From Nonlabens ulvanivorans (GTDB taxonomy: Bacteria; Bacteroidota; Bacteroidia; Flavobacteriales; Flavobacteriaceae): DNA of 64,000 bases. Below are positions 35,306 through 43,155 of the stretch, piece after piece. Numbering within the stretch: the stretch's first letter is position 1; each line of letters begins with the position of its first letter. Under the pieces are notes generated by a model that saw only the letters and a list, made by a program, of their open reading frames with translations, had not been told where the DNA came from and made no database searches. The stretch is taken from the NCBI RefSeq assembly GCF_000732625.1, contig NZ_JPJI01000032.1, forward strand, positions 992,001-1,056,000, in the 5' to 3' direction. Position numbers and translations under genes: made by a program.

Positions 35306-35860
35306 TTGGCAACAGAAAAAATCATTCTCGGTATAGATCCTGGAACCGCATTAATGGGTTTTGGAGTTATAAAAGTAGTAGGCAATAAGATGAGTTTCCT
35401 GCAAATGAACGAGTTGGATTTACGCAAATACACAGATCATTATGTGAAATTGCGTAAGATTTTTGAACGTACTATTGAACTGATCGACACTCATCATCCT
35501 GATGAGATTGCGCTAGAAGCACCGTTTTTTGGTAAGAATGTGCAATCCATGCTCAAATTAGGTCGTGCACAAGGTGTTGCGATGGCTGCAGGATTATCTA
35601 GAGATATACCTGTAACAGAGTATGCACCACGTAAGATCAAACAATCTATTACTGGTAAAGGAACTGCTAGTAAAGAACAGGTTGCAAAAATGTTGCAAAG
35701 TCTGCTAGGCTTTAAAGAAATGCCTAAAAATCTTGATATGACTGATGGGCTCGCAGCGGCAGTATGCCATTTTTACAATAGCGGTAGGATAGAAGTAGGT
35801 AAAAGCTATACTGGTTGGGCTGCTTTTGTAAAGCAAAACGAGAAGCGCATTAAGAAATAA
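35306..35860 (+). CDS. ruvC: Holliday junction endonuclease RuvC
   Basis: A 184-residue endonuclease that resolves Holliday junctions with RuvAB. The catalytic acidic residues are visible: D11 in GIDPGTALMGFG, E71 in ALEAPFFGKN, and D144 and D147 in DMTDGLAAAVCH. The TTG at 35306, reading (M)ATEKIILGIDPG, gives the normal family length; longer in-frame starts would enter the divergent gene's coding sequence. Only 19 bases separate the two divergent start codons. Confidence 0.93.
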   Translation: MATEKIILGIDPGTALMGFGVIKVVGNKMSFLQMNELDLRKYTDHYVKLRKIFERTIELIDTHHPDEIALEAPFFGKNVQSMLKLGRAQGVAMAAGLSRDIPVTEYAPRKIKQSITGKGTASKEQVAKMLQSLLGFKEMPKNLDMTDGLAAAVCHFYNSGRIEVGKSYTGWAAFVKQNEKRIKK

Positions 35861-35928
35861 TACAAAATTGCCATTTCTGTAACATAATTGTGAGATAGGA
35901 ATCGCATTTTTGATATATAATTAATCCT

Positions 35929-36546
35929 ATGTCCAATACAAACGCTTTAATCATATTTACTCGTAATCCAGAATTAGGAAAAGGGAAACGTCGTCTAGCG
36001 GCTACCGTAGGTGATGAAGCAGCTTTTGAGATTTATAAATTTCTTTTAAGTCATACCCGTGAGATTACAAAATCTGTAAATGCGCAACCGCAAGTATGGT
36101 ATTCTGAAAAGCTCCATCAAAATGATGATTGGGATAATGAGATTTACCAAAAACATGTCCAGCAAGGTGAAGATCTAGGTGTGCGCATGCAGCATGCTTT
36201 TAACACAGCATTTAAGACACATGATAAGGTTGTTATAATAGGCAGTGACATGTATGACCTTACAACTCAAGACCTAGATAAAGCGTTTGAATTGTTAGAT
36301 AGTCATGATGCGGTCATGGGACCTGCTATAGATGGTGGTTATTATTTGTTAGGATTTAATAAACAGGTGCCTGCAAATGTCTTTTCAAATAAAGAATGGG
36401 GAACAGAAACAGTACAGGCGCAAACTTTAAAAGATTTAAAAAACTTAAATTACACATTGCTCGAGCCACGTAATGATGTCGATTTTTATGAAGATATCAA
36501 AGACGTTCCAGCATTTCAACACTTTTTAAAACATATCAATGCTTAG
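35929..36546 (+). CDS. TIGR04282-type glycosyltransferase (arsenosugar-associated family)
   Basis: A 205-residue nucleotidyl/glycosyltransferase-fold protein (DUF2064). ALIIFTRNPELGKGKRRLA is the N-terminal nucleotide site, VVIIGSDMYDLT the DxD-like metal site, and AIDGGYYLLGFNKQVP the conserved substrate block. TIGR04282 is named for its link to arsenosugar biosynthesis, but family members also occur elsewhere. It overlaps the purine nucleoside phosphorylase gene by 8 bases. Confidence 0.85.
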   Translation: MSNTNALIIFTRNPELGKGKRRLAATVGDEAAFEIYKFLLSHTREITKSVNAQPQVWYSEKLHQNDDWDNEIYQKHVQQGEDLGVRMQHAFNTAFKTHDKVVIIGSDMYDLTTQDLDKAFELLDSHDAVMGPAIDGGYYLLGFNKQVPANVFSNKEWGTETVQAQTLKDLKNLNYTLLEPRNDVDFYEDIKDVPAFQHFLKHINA

Positions 36547-37357
36547 TAAAAAACAACTTTCAGACTCCATAGAATATTTATCATCACAAGGTTTTGATGC
36601 TCCAGAAGTAGGTATCGTATTAGGTACCGGACTAGGTCAACTGGTCGATAGCATAGAAAATCAAAAGGTTGCTCATTATAATAATATTCCATGGTTTCCA
36701 CTGGCAACGGTAGAATTTCATACCGGTAAATTGATTTATGGTGATTTAGGTGGTAAAAAAGTGGTCGTAATGCAAGGTCGTTTCCATTTATATGAAGGAT
36801 ATGATTTTTTAGATATTACATACCCGATAAGAGTAATGCATGGTTTAGGTGTTAAAAATCTACTGGTTTCAAATGCTGCTGGTGCGGTTAATCTAGATAT
36901 GAAAAAAGGTGATATGATGGTTATCGATGATCATATCAATCTGCAAGGTGGTAGTCCTCTGGCGTTTAAGAACGTGAGCGAATTTGGAGAACGTTTTACG
37001 GACATGAGTGCACCATATGATGCAAATATGAATAACATATTGCTAGAACTAGCACAAGAACATGGCACCAATATGCATAAAGGAGTTTATGCCAGTGTAG
37101 TAGGTCCACAGTTAGAAACTAGAGCAGAGTATAGAATGTTGAAACTTATGGGTGCAGACGCTGTAGGGATGAGCACCGTACCAGAAATTATAGTTGCAAA
37201 TCATTTGAACTTACCAGTTTGTGCCGTGTCAGTACTGACTGATGAGTGTGATCCAGATGATTTAAAAGCAGTAGATATTGCAGAAATCATTGCTATAGCT
37301 GGTGAGGCAGAACCTAAAATGGTACGTCTTTTTAAAAGTCTTATCGAGAGATTATAG
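36539..37357 (+). CDS. Purine-nucleoside phosphorylase
   Basis: A 272-residue type I (trimeric) PNP that splits purine nucleosides with phosphate. Visible motifs are GIVLGTGLGQL (phosphate loop), VMQGRFHLYEGYD, LLVSNAAGAVN, VVGPQLETRAEYRML (with the purine-site Glu) and MSTVPEIIVANH. C-terminal Asp in LTDECDP replaces the usual Asn region and may affect base preference. It lies between two arsenosugar-type glycosyltransferase genes, where a PNP could release adenine from an arsenic-bearing adenosyl intermediate; this is inferred from the known gene set, not shown. Confidence 0.92.
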   Translation: MLSKKQLSDSIEYLSSQGFDAPEVGIVLGTGLGQLVDSIENQKVAHYNNIPWFPLATVEFHTGKLIYGDLGGKKVVVMQGRFHLYEGYDFLDITYPIRVMHGLGVKNLLVSNAAGAVNLDMKKGDMMVIDDHINLQGGSPLAFKNVSEFGERFTDMSAPYDANMNNILLELAQEHGTNMHKGVYASVVGPQLETRAEYRMLKLMGADAVGMSTVPEIIVANHLNLPVCAVSVLTDECDPDDLKAVDIAEIIAIAGEAEPKMVRLFKSLIERL

Positions 37358-37534
37358 AACTTTCCTGATGGTTGGTATATAGTTCACGTTATTCTAGTAT
37401 TGTGATGTTCTTGTGATGTAATCTGGTTATTTTTGATAGAATCTAGAGTTGTTCTGTATCTTTTGTGCATACTTATCAAAACTCCATTCCAGTTTTTATC
37501 GTACATATTACAATCATCTAAAGAGTAAAACATC

Positions 37535-38311
37535 ATGAAATTTATATACAGTATCATATCATTATTTATCCTTTCTTCCTGTGTAGGCGGAAAGGATTTA
37601 AATTATACCAGCTTAAATAGTGGCGAGCAAATTACAGATGCTACTAGTACAGTTTTAGATCACCAGCCGTGGGATGATTTATTAAAAAAACATGTGGACG
37701 ATAAAGGGTTTGTAGATTACAAAGCTTTTAAAAAAGATCACAATGCACTTAATGAATACTTGCAATATCTTAATAACAACGCACCTACTAAGGCGACTAG
37801 TATCAATGAACAGTTTGCTTACTATATCAATTTATATAACGCAGCAACGGTAGATTTAATTTTAGAAAATGATATGCCAGCAAGTATTAAAGACATTAGC
37901 GGACCGCTAGGTCAGGTATGGTTAGTAGAGCATGTAATGATTAATGATAAAGCTTATTCTCTTGCTGCAGTAGAAAAAAATGTATTGCAAAAAATGGGTG
38001 ATCCTCGCATTCACTTTGCAATCAATTGTGCTAGTTTCTCCTGTCCTAAACTTCAAAACACTGCTTTTACAGCTGCAAATTTGAACTCCTTAATGGATAA
38101 AGCCGCTGCAGAATTTATTAACTCAGATAAAAATGATTTGTCTGATCTGGCAAATCCACGTTTGAGTAAAATATTTGACTGGTATAAAAGTGATTTTACA
38201 GACACAGGTGTTACCATTATCGAATACATCAATAAATATGCAAATAGTGCGATATTAAAAGATGCTTCCATATCTTACAAGGATTATGATTGGTCTTTAA
38301 ATAAACAATAA
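37535..38311 (+). CDS. DUF547 lipoprotein 1
   Basis: A 258-residue lipoprotein (lipobox LFILSSC, Cys 16) with the DUF547 signature: FVDYKAFKKDHNALNEYL, AYYINLYNAATVDLIL, DPRIHFAINCASFSCPKL and KIFDWYKSDF, ending in YKDYDWSLNKQ. DUF547 proteins often accompany arsenosugar-type gene sets in Flavobacteriia, but their activity is unknown. A second, more distant copy is at 45851-46570. Two 9-base direct repeats (TTGTGATGT at 37400 and 37411) lie in the 177-base gap upstream. Confidence 0.88.
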   Translation: MKFIYSIISLFILSSCVGGKDLNYTSLNSGEQITDATSTVLDHQPWDDLLKKHVDDKGFVDYKAFKKDHNALNEYLQYLNNNAPTKATSINEQFAYYINLYNAATVDLILENDMPASIKDISGPLGQVWLVEHVMINDKAYSLAAVEKNVLQKMGDPRIHFAINCASFSCPKLQNTAFTAANLNSLMDKAAAEFINSDKNDLSDLANPRLSKIFDWYKSDFTDTGVTIIEYINKYANSAILKDASISYKDYDWSLNKQ

Positions 38312-38349
38312 GATAAAAACCACTTTTACTTCCTTATCGTAGCTATAGT

Positions 38350-39087
38350 ATGATTAGCATTATTATACCTGTTCTTAATGAAGAGCATTCTATTTATCAG
38401 TTATTGACGCATTTGGTTGAGAAATCAAGTAATATCAATACAATAGAAATCATTGTCATAGATGGTCATAGTATAGACAATACAGATGGTCAGGTTTCCG
38501 CTTTCGCGAAAGCGTATCCATCACTATCACTACAGTTTCATACAGCCTCAAAAGGTCGTGGTTCACAAATGCATGCAGGATCGCAAATCGCAAATGGTGA
38601 AATCCTTTATTTTCTTCATGCAGATTCTTTTCCGCCTCAAGATTATGATAAGTACATAATTCAAGCCGTTTCTCAGGGAAATCCAGCAGGCTGTTTCCGT
38701 ATGCGATTTATGAGTTGGAATTGGTGGTTAATCATTATAGGGTGGTTTACTAGATTCTCATGGCGTGCCAGTCGTGGTGGTGATCAATCACAGTATATTA
38801 CTAAAGAGTTATATGAAAAGATAGGTGGCTATAATACAGAGATTCCTATCTATGAAGACTATGATTTAATCCATAGATTATACGATCACGGAACCTATTA
38901 TGTGATTCCTAAATGGTTAAAAACCAGTGCTAGACGTTATGAAGAAATAGGCGTTTATAAACTACAATGGTTTTATATCACTATTTATTGGAAGAAGCGT
39001 AATGGCGCTACTATAGATGAGATCTATGAGTATTATTTAAAATGGTGCCAGACCAGCCAGTTACAAAAGTCTAGTAGTCAGAACTAG
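38350..39087 (+). CDS. TIGR04283-type family 2 glycosyltransferase
   Basis: A 245-residue GT2 enzyme. ISIIIPVLNEEHSI, EIIVIDGHSIDNT, ASKGRGSQMHAGSQIANGEIL (read in two parts) and FLHADSFPP show the nucleotide-sugar site, and RGGDQSQYI and PIYEDYDLIHRL the acceptor region. This pattern is the TIGR04283 arsenosugar-associated family. Palindrome copy 10 encodes AFAKA between the first strand pair. The gene ends 2 bases from the convergent HD-hydrolase gene, leaving no room for a separate terminator. Confidence 0.87.
   Translation: MISIIIPVLNEEHSIYQLLTHLVEKSSNINTIEIIVIDGHSIDNTDGQVSAFAKAYPSLSLQFHTASKGRGSQMHAGSQIANGEILYFLHADSFPPQDYDKYIIQAVSQGNPAGCFRMRFMSWNWWLIIIGWFTRFSWRASRGGDQSQYITKELYEKIGGYNTEIPIYEDYDLIHRLYDHGTYYVIPKWLKTSARRYEEIGVYKLQWFYITIYWKKRNGATIDEIYEYYLKWCQTSQLQKSSSQN
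38500..38513. repeat. GCTTTCGCGAAAGC palindrome, copy 10 (in TIGR04283 gene)
   Basis: Perfect 14-mer read as AFAKA. Confidence 0.95.
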
Positions 39088-39089
39088 GT

Positions 39090-39746
39090 CTAGGCCCCGC
39101 CATTCCACTCTGCATAAAACTGATTGAGGAAACCTTCCATATAATCATGACGCTCATGTGCCAGTTGTTTACCAGTTGAGGTATTCATGCGGTCTTTTAA
39201 AAGCAATAATTTTTCATAGAAATGGTTGAGTGTAGGAGCAGTACTTTTTTTGTATTGCTCTACAGTCATGTTCAAATCTGGTTTGATGTCTGGATTATAG
39301 ATTGTTCTATTTTTAAAACCACCATAATTAAAGGTGCGTGCAATTCCTATTGCGCCCAGCGCATCAAGTCTATCAGCATCTTGAATAATATCCAGCTCTT
39401 TGCTTTTAAATTTTTGTTCTTGATGTCCACCTTTAAAAGAAATGTATTTAATAATATTCTCTACATGTAGAATGATATCTTCAGATAGGTTTTGTTCTTC
39501 TAGAAATTTACGAGCTACTTGAGGTCCTATCGTATCATCTCCATCATGGAATTTAGAATCTGCTATGTCGTGGAGTAGTGCACCTAGCTCGATGATTAAT
39601 AGATCTACGTTTTCTTCTTGCGCTGCGATGAGCTTAGCATTTTTCCATACACGTTCTATATGAAACCAGTCGTGACCACCTTCAGCATTGTGGAGTTGTT
39701 CTTTTACAAAATTGATGGTGTTGAGGATGGTTTGCTGCTTATTCAT
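39090..39746 (-). CDS. HD-domain phosphohydrolase
   Basis: A 218-residue metal-dependent phosphohydrolase. The HD-type ligands are H24-like in GGHDWFHIERVW, HD in LGALLHDIADSKF (about 56-57) and the distant Asp in IIQDADRLDALGAIGIAR (about 128). It resembles the YedJ-type uncharacterised HD hydrolases that act on nucleotides. The physiological substrate is unknown. Confidence 0.87.
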   Translation of the reverse strand: MNKQQTILNTINFVKEQLHNAEGGHDWFHIERVWKNAKLIAAQEENVDLLIIELGALLHDIADSKFHDGDDTIGPQVARKFLEEQNLSEDIILHVENIIKYISFKGGHQEQKFKSKELDIIQDADRLDALGAIGIARTFNYGGFKNRTIYNPDIKPDLNMTVEQYKKSTAPTLNHFYEKLLLLKDRMNTSTGKQLAHERHDYMEGFLNQFYAEWNGGA

Positions 39747-39758
39747 ACGGTAAAGATA

Positions 39759-40397
39759 CTACTCAGCTATAATCTTTCCGGCTCTTTTAAAAGCATTGTA
39801 AAACGCGGTGTCTTGTTTGAGGTCTGGGATGTTGTTTACCCAATCGTTATCTCGAAAAGGGCCATGTCGTAATTTAATGAAGTGTTTATAAGTGGGATTA
39901 TCTTCTTCTAGAAATATGTCATTTGTTTGAAAGAAGAAAGGTGCATTACCAACTTCATCTGAAGAAATTAATCTGAATTTATAAAAGTTCAATATAATAT
40001 TTTTATTATAGGTTAATACTAGTTGTTTAGCTCGTCTATATTTGAAGTCAGTATTTAGTTTGGTTGTCGCTGTTGAATCTAATACAATTGAGTTAGATGA
40101 GAAGTCATAACCTCTAATTTGTTTATTTGTAATTAATGGTTTTTCTTTTAAATCCTTAACTGAAGCCTTAAAAGCTCCATTAATTAATAACCCATATCTT
40201 TCACTATACCGATAATCTGTGGTGTCTGTTTGATTCGCTTCGAAAGCTTGAACCATTGCACTATCCAAAGGTACAGATTCGTAACTCTCAACCCATTTAT
40301 TCAACTCATATATCTCAATCAATGGTTTAGGTTCTTTTACCTTTTCAGTACATGATATACCTAGGATGAAAACAAAAAGAAAGGAAAGTATACGCAT
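39759..40397 (-). CDS. Hypothetical lipoprotein
   Basis: A 212-residue protein of unknown family, with lipobox VFILGISC. The ATG at 40397 (MRILSFLFVFIL) is chosen because the longer frame adds charged residues before the signal. The mature part is rich in Lys, Asp and aromatic residues (DTTDYRYSERYGLLING, KRAKQLVLTYNKN-like) with no motif I recognise. Its 5' end faces the GbsR regulator gene across 93 bases that contain a long palindrome, so it may be under the same control. Confidence 0.6.
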   Translation of the reverse strand: MRILSFLFVFILGISCTEKVKEPKPLIEIYELNKWVESYESVPLDSAMVQAFEANQTDTTDYRYSERYGLLINGAFKASVKDLKEKPLITNKQIRGYDFSSNSIVLDSTATTKLNTDFKYRRAKQLVLTYNKNIILNFYKFRLISSDEVGNAPFFFQTNDIFLEEDNPTYKHFIKLRHGPFRDNDWVNNIPDLKQDTAFYNAFKRAGKIIAE

Positions 40398-40439
40398 TAT
40401 ATAAAAGTAACGAAAACTCATTAAATAAATTATCTAAAC

Positions 40440-40486
40440 TAAACTTTCAATAATTATTGAAAGTTTAAAATATAAATGTATATTTG
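40440..40486 (+). promoter_or_regulatory. GbsR promoter with 28-bp palindromic operator
   Basis: A perfect 28-base palindrome (40440-40467) has half-sites AAACTTTCA and TGAAAGTTT eight bases apart. Its right half contains TTG (40457-40459), followed after 19 bases by TATATTTG (40479-40486): a full consensus promoter whose -33 lies inside the operator. Autorepression by the encoded regulator is likely. Confidence 0.8.
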
Positions 40487-40490
40487 TCGT

Positions 40491-40997
40491 ATGAAATTAG
40501 AAGAAGGGAAATATAAATTTATACAGGCTTGGGGTTCTTTAGGTAGTTCTTGGGGAATCTCAAAGTCTATGGCGCAAATACATGCCTTGTTACTTTCTTC
40601 TCAAGATGGATTGAGTACTGACGAGATTATGGAGCAAGTACAACTCTCTAGAGGTAATGTGAACACCAACGTACGTGAACTTATCAATTGGAGACTGGTG
40701 CGCAAAGAAACAGTGCTAGGGGAACGCAAAGAGTTTTTTGTTGCGATACACGATGTGCATACCATCGCACAAAATATTATGGAAGAACGTAAAAGACGCG
40801 AGCTAGAACCTGTACGTCGATTACTCAACGAGCTCATCAACACTAAAATTGAAGGTGATGAAAAAGAAGTCGCTCACTTCCAAACACTACTTGCAGATCT
40901 TGCAGATTTTGTACACCAAATGGAAAACCTAACCAACTTAATGACTAAAATCAATAACAATAATTACATGAAAAAATTAATCAAGGCGATTTCCTAG
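40491..40997 (+). CDS. GbsR/MarR-family transcriptional regulator
   Basis: A 168-residue winged-helix regulator. KFIQAWGSLGSSWGISKSMAQIHALL (in parts) is the characteristic GbsR-type N-terminus; the helix-turn-helix spans about 40-75 (LSTDEIMEQVQLSRGNVNTNVREL), and the C-terminal half is a charged helical dimerisation region. The ATG at 40491 matches the family start. It lies only 5 bases after the -7 box, so the mRNA may be leaderless. It heads an operon with a membrane protein, a DCC-type protein and a TIGR01777 oxidoreductase. Confidence 0.88.
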   Translation: MKLEEGKYKFIQAWGSLGSSWGISKSMAQIHALLLSSQDGLSTDEIMEQVQLSRGNVNTNVRELINWRLVRKETVLGERKEFFVAIHDVHTIAQNIMEERKRRELEPVRRLLNELINTKIEGDEKEVAHFQTLLADLADFVHQMENLTNLMTKINNNNYMKKLIKAIS

Positions 40998-41014
40998 CCT
41001 TTTTTATTTCAATA

Positions 41015-41040
41015 AAACTTTCAATTATTTCTGAAAGTTT
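41015..41040. promoter_or_regulatory. Second copy of the GbsR-type palindrome
   Basis: AAACTTTCA, eight bases, TGAAAGTTT: the same half-sites and spacing as upstream of the regulator, but with an asymmetric centre. It lies between the regulator and the next gene; no consensus -7 follows it. Confidence 0.7.
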
Positions 41041-41055
41041 AAAAACTATACTATT

Positions 41056-41433
41056 ATGAAAACAATGTATCGAGTAAATCTGGTCTTAATAATCCTCAAT
41101 TTATTTTTATTTCTCATTCCTTTTTTCGGACTGTTATTTATGATACCACTTGGAGCGGTTCAGGTGGTATGTAGTCTGTGGTTGCTCAGTCAATATAAAA
41201 GAACATCTAGTTCTATACAATGGATGAATAAATCACACTTATTGCTTACCGCATTAACACTAGGTACTATGTTCTTAGTAGGTAAAGACTATGTGCACTT
41301 CAGTTCTAATATGGAAGAAATGGTATTTATTCTAGGGATGATAATTTCTGGTCTTTTAGGTATCTACTTTATGTACATCTCTTACAGATGTTATATAGAG
41401 AATGAAGAACAATTATCACTAATCACTAAATAG
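41056..41433 (+). CDS. Four-helix small membrane protein
   Basis: A 125-residue membrane protein with four hydrophobic helices (VNLVLIILNLFLFLIPFFGL, LGAVQVVCSLWLLSQY, LLLTALTLGTMFLVG, MVFILGMIISGLLGIYFMYI). No family recognised. It follows the second GbsR-type palindrome and is 7 bases from the DCC-type gene, so it is likely part of the same regulated operon. Confidence 0.7.
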   Translation: MKTMYRVNLVLIILNLFLFLIPFFGLLFMIPLGAVQVVCSLWLLSQYKRTSSSIQWMNKSHLLLTALTLGTMFLVGKDYVHFSSNMEEMVFILGMIISGLLGIYFMYISYRCYIENEEQLSLITK

Positions 41434-41440
41434 CTATATC

Positions 41441-42271
41441 ATGATCAAAAATCACAAACTTCTCATAGATCAACATTGTCCCATGTGCGCGGCTTATGGC
41501 AGCATCTTTACTAAACTTGACATGGTAGATGGAAATACGATTGATCCTTATCAAATCATTAATGAAGAACACACAAAGCATATAGATATGGACAGAGCAA
41601 CCAACGAAATCGCACTGCATAACACACAAACTAAAGAAACTAAATATGGTCTGGACGCTATGTTTCATATAGTGTCTCAAGGACAACATTGGATTAAGGA
41701 TATTTTATACTTTCCACTGTTTTTTATACCATTAAAATATCTCTATAAACTCATTACTTATAATCGCAAGGTCATTGTAGGTGGTACTTCTCTTCATCAA
41801 GGAGAACGCGCTTGTAATCCAGATAGAAATTTATTTTATAGAAGTCTTTTCATAGGATTGAGCGCTTGGTTTACCGCTGTGGTTCTCAATAGCTATTTCG
41901 GTTTGGTAGGACAGTATTTTGGTTTTGAATCGCCGTGGTATATAGAGTATTTTATCTGTTTTGGACAGATCGCTTGGCAAGGAATCATGATTCAGTTCAT
42001 CGCTCCTAAAAACGGTTGGGATTATTTAGGAAACATGAGTGCGGTATCTGCTTTAGGTGGTGTATTATTATTGCCTGTGTTATTGCTCACTTCTTTTGTA
42101 ACCTTGAGCGGTTATGCGCTTCTAGGTATATTTGGACTGGTAGTAGGTGTGATGTTAATGGAACACGTGCGTCGCTGTAAATCCATGCAACTCGGCTGGT
42201 GGCCTACTATTTCTTGGGTCTTGTATCGCAATTTAGTACTCATCCTTTTTACTTTAATGATCTTATCATGA
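41441..42271 (+). CDS. DCC/thioredoxin-like N-terminus fused to membrane domain
   Basis: A 276-residue protein. The first part has DQHCPMCAAYGSIF with a CxxC pair at C13 and C16, like the DxxCPxC of the DCC thiol-disulfide family. From about residue 85 the protein is membrane-embedded with six or so helices (ILYFPLFFIPLKYLYKL, ALGGVLLLPVLLLTSFVTL, YALLGIFGLVVGVML). The DCC region is short. A membrane thiol-redox function is possible but not shown. Its stop overlaps the next ATG (ATGA). Confidence 0.65.
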   Translation: MIKNHKLLIDQHCPMCAAYGSIFTKLDMVDGNTIDPYQIINEEHTKHIDMDRATNEIALHNTQTKETKYGLDAMFHIVSQGQHWIKDILYFPLFFIPLKYLYKLITYNRKVIVGGTSLHQGERACNPDRNLFYRSLFIGLSAWFTAVVLNSYFGLVGQYFGFESPWYIEYFICFGQIAWQGIMIQFIAPKNGWDYLGNMSAVSALGGVLLLPVLLLTSFVTLSGYALLGIFGLVVGVMLMEHVRRCKSMQLGWWPTISWVLYRNLVLILFTLMILS

Positions 42272-43155
42272 AAATAATTATCGCAGGTGGCACGGGATTT
42301 CTAGGTATTTCACTGTCGCAATATTTTGAGAATAGAGGAGATGAGGTGATTACGCTTTCGCGAAAGTGTGATCCTCAAACCACTTACTGGAATGGTAAAG
42401 ATCTAGGAGAGTGGACTGCCCATTTAGAAAATGCAGATGTACTCATCAACCTCGCAGGTAAGTCAGTAGATTGCAGATATACTAATGCTAATAAAAAAGT
42501 AATATTAAGTTCGCGCATCGATAGCACTAGAGTTCTGAATTTAGCGATGACCAATGCTATCAACAAGCCAAAGGTGTTTTTAAACGCAAGTACCGCAACC
42601 ATCTACATCCATTCTGAAACGCAAATGAATACTGAAGAAAATGGTATTATAGGTGACGACTTCTCTATGGGAATAGGCAAGGCATGGGAAAAGGAATTCT
42701 TTTCAACCACTATTGAAGGTGTGCGCAAAGTAGCTTTGAGAACTTCAATCATGTTAGGAAATGATGGTGGTGCATTGCCTAAAATGAAAGCTATTACTAG
42801 AGTAGGAATGGGCGGTAAAAATGGTCGTGGTAATCAGTTTGTAAGCTGGATTCATATCAATGATTTTTGTAGGTCTATTGAATTCTTAATTCAATCTGAT
42901 TTGGAAGGTGTAGTAAACATCACGGCACCTAAGCCAGAAACAAATGCAGATTTTATGAGGCAATTGCGTAAATCTATGAATATACCATTCGGTATCTCGC
43001 AACCTATTTGGTTACTAGAATTAGGGACATCCATTATAGGAACAGAAACAGAGCTGCTTTTAAAAAGTCGTAATGTGTATCCGCAACGCTTGATCGATGC
43101 TGGGTTTCAGTTTAACTATGATAATATAGGTCTTTGTTTAAAGGATCTTAGTTAA
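42268..43155 (+). CDS. TIGR01777 family NAD(P)-dependent epimerase-like oxidoreductase
   Basis: A 295-residue short-chain-type protein with N-terminal MKIIIAGGTGFLGISLSQYF (GGxGFLG Rossmann motif), DVLINLAGKSVDCRY, SRIDSTRVL, and FVSWIHINDFCRSIEFL, the TIGR01777/YfcH/SDR39U1 pattern. The C-terminal DUF1731-like domain is present. The substrate is unknown. The start at 42268 overlaps the previous stop by 4 bases. It contains the one-mismatch palindrome, read as LSRK. It overlaps the convergent M1 peptidase gene by 8 bases. Confidence 0.87.
   Translation: MKIIIAGGTGFLGISLSQYFENRGDEVITLSRKCDPQTTYWNGKDLGEWTAHLENADVLINLAGKSVDCRYTNANKKVILSSRIDSTRVLNLAMTNAINKPKVFLNASTATIYIHSETQMNTEENGIIGDDFSMGIGKAWEKEFFSTTIEGVRKVALRTSIMLGNDGGALPKMKAITRVGMGGKNGRGNQFVSWIHINDFCRSIEFLIQSDLEGVVNITAPKPETNADFMRQLRKSMNIPFGISQPIWLLELGTSIIGTETELLLKSRNVYPQRLIDAGFQFNYDNIGLCLKDLS
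42354..42367. repeat. GCTTTCGCGAAAGT, palindrome copy 11 with one mismatch (in TIGR01777 gene)
   Basis: Thirteen of 14 bases match; the last base is T in place of C. Read as LSRK with the preceding Thr. Confidence 0.85.

Noticed and set aside
40235-40252. Degenerate look-alike of the GCTTTCGCGAAAGC palindrome (CGCTTCGAAAGC)
   Set aside because: It lacks two central bases; it may be a decayed copy but could be chance, so it was not counted.
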